From NCBI GenBank assembly GCA_013115135.1, contig JABANP010000549.1, forward strand, positions 1 to 33,428: 33,428 nucleotides of DNA, written 5' to 3'. Position numbers and translations under genes: made by a program. Source of the stretch: Perkinsus olseni (lineage: Eukaryota; Perkinsozoa; Perkinsida; Perkinsidae). This document shows positions 30,971 to 33,428 of this stretch, one piece after another. Position 1 is the first letter of the stretch. The number at the start of each line of letters is the position of its first letter. The notes below the pieces were generated by a model. That model did not search any database, was not told the origin of the DNA, and saw only the letters and a program-made list of their open reading frames with translations.

Positions 30971-31335
30971 GGGAGGCACAAATCAGCGATATGTCTCTCG
31001 GGCATTAGAGACCTTGTGCGGGTTGTACCCTTGTTTGAGGGGTTAACTCCGATTGATGAATGTCCGAGATGAGATCGCCTGTTTTGTGCAGCTAGATACT
31101 CGGGTTGGGGATATTTGTGAATGTACTGTATGATGTACATTGCAACCCCAACGAAACGAGTTTCGGCCCGAGTATCAGGCCCAAATACCCACACTCCTTA
31201 ATCAACCAAACTCTAAACTTATGAGTATCAAACCAATCTCTGAGATACCCTTATCGATGCCAGGCGAGACCAAACACTCACAGCTCAAAGAGCTGTGATG
31301 TTTGGTGGGCTTCTACGGCGAAGGAGGCTTTGATT
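30971..31335 (+). repeat. Split repeat B1
   Basis: 365 bp, matching B2 at all but one base. It contains a CACAGCTC AAA GAGCTGTG hairpin near 31280. Its right end (TTTGATT) runs directly into A2. Confidence 0.95.
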
Positions 31336-31425
31336 ACGCGGTCAATTTATTGGGCAAGTTCAAAGCTCGACTGAGAAGTATACCAAGTTGTGAGATGGGG
31401 ACGATACCTGAGTGTTCACCCATCC
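31334..31425 (+). repeat. Split repeat A2
   Basis: Exact copy of A1. It overlaps the final TT of B1, so the joined B1-A2 block reproduces the joined ends of the circular form. Confidence 0.95.
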
Positions 31426-31450
31426 CAACCCACCCAAGTCTAGGTTGTTA
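31426..31450 (+). other. 25-bp linker between A2 and B2
   Basis: Unique sequence between the two repeats (CAACCCACCCAAGTCTAGG onward). It has no counterpart after A1 or before B1. Confidence 0.7.
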
Positions 31451-31815
31451 GGGAGGCACAAATCAGCGATATGTCTCTCGGGCATTAGAGACCTTGTGCG
31501 GGTTGTACCCTTGTTTGAGGGGTTAACTCCGATTGATGAATGTCCGAGATGAGATCGCCTGTTTTGTGCAGCTAGATACTCGGGTTGGGGATATTTGTGA
31601 ATGTACTGTATGATGTACATTGCAACCCCAACGAAACGAGTTTCGGCCCGAGTATCAGGCCCAAATACCCACACTCCTTAATCAACCAAACTCTAAACTT
31701 ATGAGTATCAAACCAATCTCTGAGATACCCTTATCGATGCCAGGCGAGACCAAACACTCACAGCTCAAAGAGCTGTGATGTTTGGTGGGCTTCTACGGCG
31801 AATGAGGCTTTGATT
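31451..31815 (+). repeat. Split repeat B2, right end of the element
   Basis: 365 bp. It differs from B1 only in having T for G at 31803. It ends at TTTGATT, after which the flanking CGTTACGAAGGCCTA leads into the minisatellite. Confidence 0.95.
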
Positions 31816-31830
31816 CGTTACGAAGGCCTA

Positions 31831-32268
31831 GTGAGTATCTTCTATCTCCTTCAAGGTTGGGCGTATCTTTTGTAGTGAGTACCTTGTATTTCCTTCAAGG
31901 TTGGGCGTATCTTTTTGTAGTGAGTACCTTGTATTTCCTTCAAGGTTGGGCGTATCTTTTGTAGTGAGTATCTTCTATCTTACTCAAGGTTGGGCGTATC
32001 TTTTGTAGTGAGTATCTTGTATCTCCTTTAAGGTTGGGCGTATCTTTTGTAGTGAGTACCTTGTATTTCCTTCAAGGTTGGGCGTATCTTTTGTAGTGAG
32101 TACCTTGTATTTCCTTCAAGGTTGGGCGTATCTTTTGTAGTGAGTATCTTCTATCTTACTCAAGGTTGGGCGTATCTTTTGTAGTGAGTATCTTCTATCT
32201 CCTTCAAGGTTGGGCGTATCTTTTGTAGTGAGTATCTTCTATCTCCTTCAAGGTTGGGCGTATCTTTC
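31831..32268 (+). repeat. 44-bp minisatellite, right block (about ten units)
   Basis: Units start GTGAGTAYCTT at 31831, 31875, 31920, 31964, 32008, 32052, 32096, 32140, 32184 and 32228. Two unit types alternate (CTTCTATCTCC or CTTACTC versus CCTTGTATTTCC), suggesting that larger blocks were duplicated. The left block of the same array is at 27656-27745. Confidence 0.95.
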
Positions 32269-32496
32269 CATTGTTAACGTGATTAGTTCGTCGTACAGCT
32301 CAACGGCCCTCAGGTGACCCGTCCACACCAAACGAAGAATGGGAAGAATCTTTAGACGCTGGTGGAGAGTTCGACCTACAATACGATAGGTTAACCTGCC
32401 TGGTAAAAGATATCTTGCGCGTGCGTGCAGGTCGAGTATCTTTGTTAGATATGCTACTCTGAGATGCAATCCCCTGCTGCCCTCGTTTGCGGTCAC
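32248..32496 (-). CDS. Doubtful 82-codon open frame
   Basis: Encodes a basic, leucine-rich peptide (GRLTYRIVGRTLHQRLKI, then VWTGHLRAVELYDEL) and runs into the minisatellite. No family recognised. It could be the end of an exon or chance. Confidence 0.2.
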   Translation of the reverse strand: MTANEGSRGLHLRVAYLTKILDLHARARYLLPGRLTYRIVGRTLHQRLKILPILRLVWTGHLRAVELYDELITLTMERYAQP

Positions 32497-32734
32497 ATGT
32501 TCTGTTGGCGATGCGCTACTGAATGGCTGGAGGAGAGGTCGTCGAGTCTCGAAGGGTCCCGAGGATGCCCCTTATGTGCGTAACGGTTGAACGGTCCGTG
32601 ATAGTGTTGTTCACGTAACGTCAGTCATTGTGTTCACTCGAGATGAGGTTTCTATTATCTTTTATTCTGCTTATGGTGGTTAACCTTCTATTCTTGCCGT
32701 CTTTCACGTAGATTCACAGTAAATCATTCGCTAA
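32497..32734. other. Spacer between minisatellites
   Basis: I see nothing beyond short open frames without motifs. Confidence 0.5.
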
Positions 32735-33004
32735 TTAGTTTCATCTTCCCTTGTTAATTCTACTCAGTTTCATCTTCCCTTATTGACTTCAACTCAGTTT
32801 CATCGTCCCTTATTGACTTCAACTCAGTTTCATCGTCCCTTATTGACTTCAACTCAGTTTCATCGTCCCTTATTGACTTCAACTCAGTTTCATCGTCCCT
32901 TATTGACTTTTACTCAGTTTCATCGTCCCTTATTGACTTCAACTCAGTTTCATCGTCCCTTATTGACTTCAACTCAGTTTCATCGTCCCTTATTGACTTT
33001 TATG
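32735..33004 (+). repeat. 30-bp minisatellite (nine units, first degenerate)
   Basis: Units of CAGTTTCATCGTCCC followed by TTATTGACTTCAACT start at 32765 and every 30 bases to 32975, with a divergent unit at 32735. The period is a multiple of three, so it stays open in frame, but there is no start codon. Confidence 0.95.
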
Positions 33005-33428
33005 CCGCTTCACGTGTGGTTTTCTCTCTATCAGGTAGAAGAGCATGTAAGCCCCAGCAAGTGGTTCCAGTGTATCACTTCGCCCCATCACCGAGCGCTG
33101 CCAAAGAGAAGCAAAGAGAATCCTTCTGGTCGCTCTTGCCGTGGGTGACCCGACCTAGTTGACGACTTTTCGACATGTGTTGCTTGCCAATATCCGACTC
33201 TGCTGCATTTTAATAACGTTTCACTGCTCAAGAGTCGCCTCTGGAGTTGTTGGAGTGATAACTCAGTCGTTCGGGAGTGTGGGGAGAACCAACAGGTCGA
33301 AAGCCCCGCCCGAGAGCTTGAGTATAGGCACAACACTCACGGGTTTCCGACCGATAGTCTCAGCTTGCGGTATGAAGGCAGAGCGTCATCTCGTCGGCGG
33401 TGGGGTCTTCGCAATTTCCGTCGCTTCG
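33005..33428. other. Right-hand end, no gene recognised
   Basis: Short open frames on both strands lack motifs. I see no repeat or structured element. Confidence 0.5.

Larger units (their letters stand above)
28047..31815 (+). mobile_element. Tyrosine-recombinase retrotransposon with split direct repeats (Ngaro/PAT-like, DIRS order)
   Basis: A 3769-bp element in the order A1 (28047-28138), RT/RNase H frame, tyrosine recombinase frame, B1 (30971-31335), A2 (31334-31425), a 25-bp linker, B2 (31451-31815). A1 and A2 are identical over 92 bp; B1 and B2 differ at one position (31323 versus 31803). The junction B1-A2 equals the right end of B2 fused to the left end of A1, sharing two T residues, as expected of elements that replicate through a circular DNA and integrate by a tyrosine recombinase rather than a DDE integrase. 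It has no LTRs, no DDE integrase, no recognisable gag and no methylase domain. Both frames are undamaged and the repeats are nearly identical, so insertion was recent and the copy may still be mobile. It sits inside a split 44-bp minisatellite. Whether this lineage is already catalogued cannot be judged from sequence alone. Confidence 0.92.

Noticed and set aside
31831..32268. CRISPR array
   Set aside because: Units are contiguous 44-bp tandem repeats without unique spacers, in a eukaryotic intron-bearing context.
32783..33148. 121-codon open frame with a repeated TSTQFHRPLL peptide
   Set aside because: It is only the 30-bp minisatellite read in frame; there is no ATG and no other domain.

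Overview
This is eukaryotic DNA, most likely from a single-celled protist. Genes are split by many very short GT-AG introns (31-56 nt is common). Three tandem serine-carboxypeptidase-like genes, the intron style and the repeat load fit a perkinsid alveolate (Perkinsus-like), but that is an inference and no marker gene settles it. I found no bacterial operons, CRISPR array, rRNA or complete tRNA gene.

Layout. (1) 1-13.7 kb: three tandem, decaying copies of one 14-exon S10 serine-carboxypeptidase-like gene (2682-5266, 7376-10720, 11223-13716), separated by non-coding DNA rich in small perfect inverted repeats. All three encode an active site in which residues that normally bind the substrate C-terminus are replaced. 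(2) 13.7-16.6 kb: mostly gene-poor, with two striking palindromes (41 and 63 nt) and an unidentified 255-residue reading frame. (3) 16.6-25.4 kb: the conserved-gene block. Glyoxalase II (minus, at least 8 exons, 16604-18914) and an amino-acid permease of the AAAP family (plus, 10 exons, 20059-23156) stand head to head about 1.1 kb apart. They are followed by an unidentified gene with a C-terminal membrane anchor (23438-24707) and the tail of another unidentified gene (25066-25411). Both conserved genes keep open reading through every splice junction. (4) 25.6-27.6 kb: repeats, including a 430-bp foldback element apparently nested in a small MITE. (5) 27.6-33.4 kb: a 44-bp minisatellite interrupted by about 4.1 kb that contains a complete tyrosine-recombinase retrotransposon (28047-31815), followed by a 30-bp minisatellite.

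The retrotransposon is the strongest system here. It has two intact reading frames (reverse transcriptase/RNase H and tyrosine recombinase) and split direct repeats in the order A1 - ORFs - B1 - A2 - B2, the Ngaro/PAT-type arrangement. A1 and A2 are identical over 92 bp and B1 and B2 differ at one base in 365, so it inserted recently. It has no visible gag and no LTRs.

Other themes are a recurrent class of near-palindromes with a single central base, conserved 31-nt introns, a 33-nt exon insertion that looks like a new intron, and tRNA T-arm-like motifs shortly after the 5' splice site in introns of both conserved genes. The exon models come from reading frames, splice dinucleotides and family motifs by eye; transcript data would be needed to confirm them.
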